In this document: positions 5,344 through 6,912 of the stretch, piece after piece | How the letters are laid out: the number at the start of each line of letters is the position of its first letter | Numbering within the stretch: the first letter of the stretch is position 1 | Source: Hyphomicrobiales bacterium | GTDB taxonomy: Bacteria > Pseudomonadota > Alphaproteobacteria > Rhizobiales > Aestuariivirgaceae | Assembly (NCBI GenBank): GCA_027051995.1 | Contig: JALUFY010000452.1 | Location: 1 to 6,912 of the forward strand | Direction of reading: 5' to 3' | Length of the DNA: 6,912 nt | Translations under genes and position numbers: made by a program | Notes under the pieces: model-generated | What the model saw: only the letters and a program-made list of their open reading frames with translations | Database searches by the model: none | Told to the model about the DNA's origin: nothing

Positions 5344-6002
5344 TGGACGCGCAAACGAGGAAACAGATCGCGGCGCTCAGGCTGCGCGCCGACATGCCGG
5401 TGCTGATCTGCGACGTGGACGAGGTCGTTTTGCATTTCGTGCGCGGTTTCGAGGAGTGGCTTGCGCAATTTGGCCTGTGGCTCGATCCGGCAAGCTATGA
5501 ATTCGAGGGCAACGTGCGGCGCAGGGAGGACGGGGAAGCCATCTCTGATGAAAAGCTCAACGCCCTGCTGGGGCGCTTCTTCGCCGAACGGATCGGCGAT
5601 CTGGCCCCCATCGAGCTGGCGGCGGCTTCTCTGGCGGAGCTGTCGCGGGCCGCGCAGGTGGTTCTGCTGACAAACCTGCCGCATGAATATCACGCCAGAC
5701 GGTGCGAGAATCTCGCCCGCTGCGGCGTGCGTCATCCGCTGATTACCAACAGCGGCCCCAAGGGCCCCGCCGTGCGCGCCCTGGCGCGCATGAGCGCCAG
5801 GGGCTCGGTATTCATCGACGACTATCCCGATTTTCTTGATTCGGCGCGCGCTCACGCGCCAGACGCGGCGCTCGTGCATTTTCTGCATGATCCGCGCTTC
5901 GCCCCCCATGCGCGGCGTATCGCGGGCGATCACGAGCGGGTCACGGACTGGCGGCAGGCCACGGAGGCCATCATGCGGGCGCTGGAGGAGGCTCCGTCAT
6001 GA
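5343..6002 (+). CDS. HAD-superfamily hydrolase
   Basis: A 219-residue haloacid-dehalogenase-fold protein, most likely a cytoplasmic phosphatase; the substrate is unknown. All four catalytic motifs are present: motif I D24-V-D26 in VLICDVDEVV, motif II T110 in LLTNLP, motif III K140 in GPKGPAV, and motif IV D159-D160 in FIDDYP. The stretch between motifs I and II (about 35-95) is helical and would be the small cap. The second aspartate of motif I favours phosphatase over dehalogenase activity. The start at 5343 overlaps the DUF3572 stop (TGATG), with GAGG at 5329-5332 as ribosome binding site, and the stop overlaps the next gene as ATGA, so all three are translationally coupled. Its partner is a sugar kinase, so a sugar phosphate is a reasonable guess for the substrate, but nothing in the sequence proves it. 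Confidence 0.85.
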   Translation: MDAQTRKQIAALRLRADMPVLICDVDEVVLHFVRGFEEWLAQFGLWLDPASYEFEGNVRRREDGEAISDEKLNALLGRFFAERIGDLAPIELAAASLAELSRAAQVVLLTNLPHEYHARRCENLARCGVRHPLITNSGPKGPAVRALARMSARGSVFIDDYPDFLDSARAHAPDAALVHFLHDPRFAPHARRIAGDHERVTDWRQATEAIMRALEEAPS

Positions 6003-6912
6003 ACACCGCCCATCGCCGCTTGCGCGTCGGCATCGATCTCGGCGGCACCAAGATCGCGGCCATCGCCTTCGGCGAATCGAAAAACCCGGTGTTTTCCGCC
6101 CGCGTGCCCACGCCGCGCGGCGATTATGACGGCGTCATCAGGACCATCGCGGAACTGGTGGAAGAGGCTGAAAAGGCGGCGGGCGTCCCCGGCGGTTCGG
6201 CCACGGTGGGCGTCGGCATGCCCGGCTCCCTTTCGCCGCGCACGGGCAGGGTGCAGAACGCCAATTCGGTCTGGATGAACGGCCGCGCCTTCGGCGATGA
6301 TCTCAAGGCGGCTCTGGCGCGCCCCCTGCGGCTGGCCAATGACGCCAACTGCCTCGCCCTCTCGGAGGCCGCGGATGGCGCGGCCAGGGGCGCGCGGACG
6401 GTCTTCGGCGTCATCATCGGCACCGGCTGCGGCGGCGGGCTGGTGGTTGACGGGCGCATCATCTCCGGGCGCAACCGCATCGGCGGCGAATGGGGCCACA
6501 ATCCCCTGCCCTGGGCCGATGGCGGCGAGCATCCCGGCCCTGAATGCTGGTGCGGACGCAGGGGTTGTCTGGAGACATGGATTTCCGGCACCGGCCTCGA
6601 GCGCGATTACCATGCGCGAACGGGGCGGCGTCTGAGCGGCGAGCGGATCGCCGCCGCGGCCCGGGATGGAGACGCGCAAGCGGCGGCCGCGCTGGCGCGC
6701 CATGCGGAAAGGCTGGCGCGCGGGCTGGCGCATGTGGTCAATCTCTTCGATCCGGACGTGATCGTTCTGGGCGGCGGGCTGTCGATGCTGCCGCGCCTGT
6801 ATGATGTTCTGCCGGAGCTGATGCGGCCGTGGGTCTGCGGTGACGATCCGGCCATTGACGTGCGCCCGCCCGCCGACTGCCGCATCAGCTCCGGCATAAC
6901 ATCATACAGGCG
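5999..6912 (+). CDS. ROK-family sugar kinase, fructokinase-like; C-terminus corrupted at window end
   Basis: An ATP-dependent sugar kinase of the ROK family, open to the window edge (304 codons). Seen are the phosphate-binding block DLGGTK (13-18), the catalytic D115 in LANDANCLA, the second glycine-rich loop IGTGCGGGLVV (140-150), the sugar-binding E164/H167 in GGEWGHN, and the zinc site H167, C183, C185, C190 in CWCGRRGCLE. VIVLGGGLS (254-262) is the C-terminal ATP-side loop. The overall pattern resembles Mak-type fructokinases, with N-acetylglucosamine kinase as the alternative. ATG 5999 overlaps the HAD stop and has GGAGGAGG at 5984-5991. Mak-type proteins are about 300 residues and end in a HGDSSGVRGAA-like block; here that block is missing and residues from about 293 on derive from an inverted copy of 6794-6827. 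The true end of the gene is therefore not in this sequence. Confidence 0.88.
   Translation, partial: MNTAHRRLRVGIDLGGTKIAAIAFGESKNPVFSARVPTPRGDYDGVIRTIAELVEEAEKAAGVPGGSATVGVGMPGSLSPRTGRVQNANSVWMNGRAFGDDLKAALARPLRLANDANCLALSEAADGAARGARTVFGVIIGTGCGGGLVVDGRIISGRNRIGGEWGHNPLPWADGGEHPGPECWCGRRGCLETWISGTGLERDYHARTGRRLSGERIAAAARDGDAQAAAALARHAERLARGLAHVVNLFDPDVIVLGGGLSMLPRLYDVLPELMRPWVCGDDPAIDVRPPADCRISSGITSYR
6794..6912. repeat. Fold-back inverted repeat reaching the window edge
   Basis: Bases 6879-6912 are the reverse complement of 6794-6827 with a single mismatch (6809 against 6897), 33 of 34, separated by 51 bases. Both arms lie inside the ROK kinase reading frame. The left arm encodes a normal kinase sequence (RLYDVLPELMR), whereas the right arm replaces the expected conserved C-terminus. 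The repeat runs to the last base and may extend further. An amplification or assembly chimera at a contig end is the simplest explanation. Confidence 0.9.

Overview
The window reads as a GC-rich alphaproteobacterial chromosome segment, most likely from the Hyphomicrobiales (Rhizobiales) or a near relative. The evidence is a textbook divK-pleD pair, a Zn-independent bL33, a DUF3572 gene (a family I know essentially from Alphaproteobacteria), and the order rnr - DUF983 - NUDIX - rpmG - pleD - divK, which I recall from rhizobial-type genomes. This is core cell-cycle and housekeeping territory, not an island. I see no transposase, phage gene, tRNA, rRNA or CRISPR array.

Layout. Positions 1-1104 (+) are the 3' part of rnr (RNase R: end of the RNB domain, S1 domain, Lys/Arg-rich tail). 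Next come a DUF983 membrane protein with a zinc ribbon (1210-1692) and a NUDIX hydrolase (about 1698-2441), probably co-transcribed. A promoter at 2454-2482 drives rpmG (2560-2727), whose leader carries a strong hairpin just before the ribosome binding site and which ends in a clear intrinsic terminator. The convergent gap 2728-3049 has no convincing protein gene but is packed with hairpins, including two terminators that also work on the minus strand. On the minus strand, divK (4846-4430) and pleD (4426-3050) form a tight operon: the single-domain response regulator DivK followed by the c-di-GMP synthase PleD. A 209-base divergent control region (4847-5055) separates them from a plus-strand operon of DUF3572, a HAD-type hydrolase and a ROK sugar kinase, joined by 1-base and 4-base overlaps. 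That region holds a CtrA-like site and a six-codon leader frame with a near-perfect Shine-Dalgarno sequence.

How they work together. DivK and PleD act in one phosphorelay controlling cell polarity, CtrA activity and the motile-to-sessile switch, and the CtrA-like site between divK and DUF3572 would fit feedback from CtrA. RNase R and bL33 belong to RNA decay and translation. The HAD and ROK genes look like a small sugar-phosphate module, though their substrates cannot be read from sequence.

The most striking anomaly is at the right edge. The last 34 bases are the reverse complement (33/34) of 6794-6827, exactly where the conserved C-terminus of the ROK kinase should be. This looks like a fold-back junction, probably a contig-end or amplification chimera, so the last dozen or so codons of the kinase should not be trusted. 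I did not find a convincing new multi-gene system; the best leads are regulatory (the 2810-3027 structured gap and the 4990-5055 leader).
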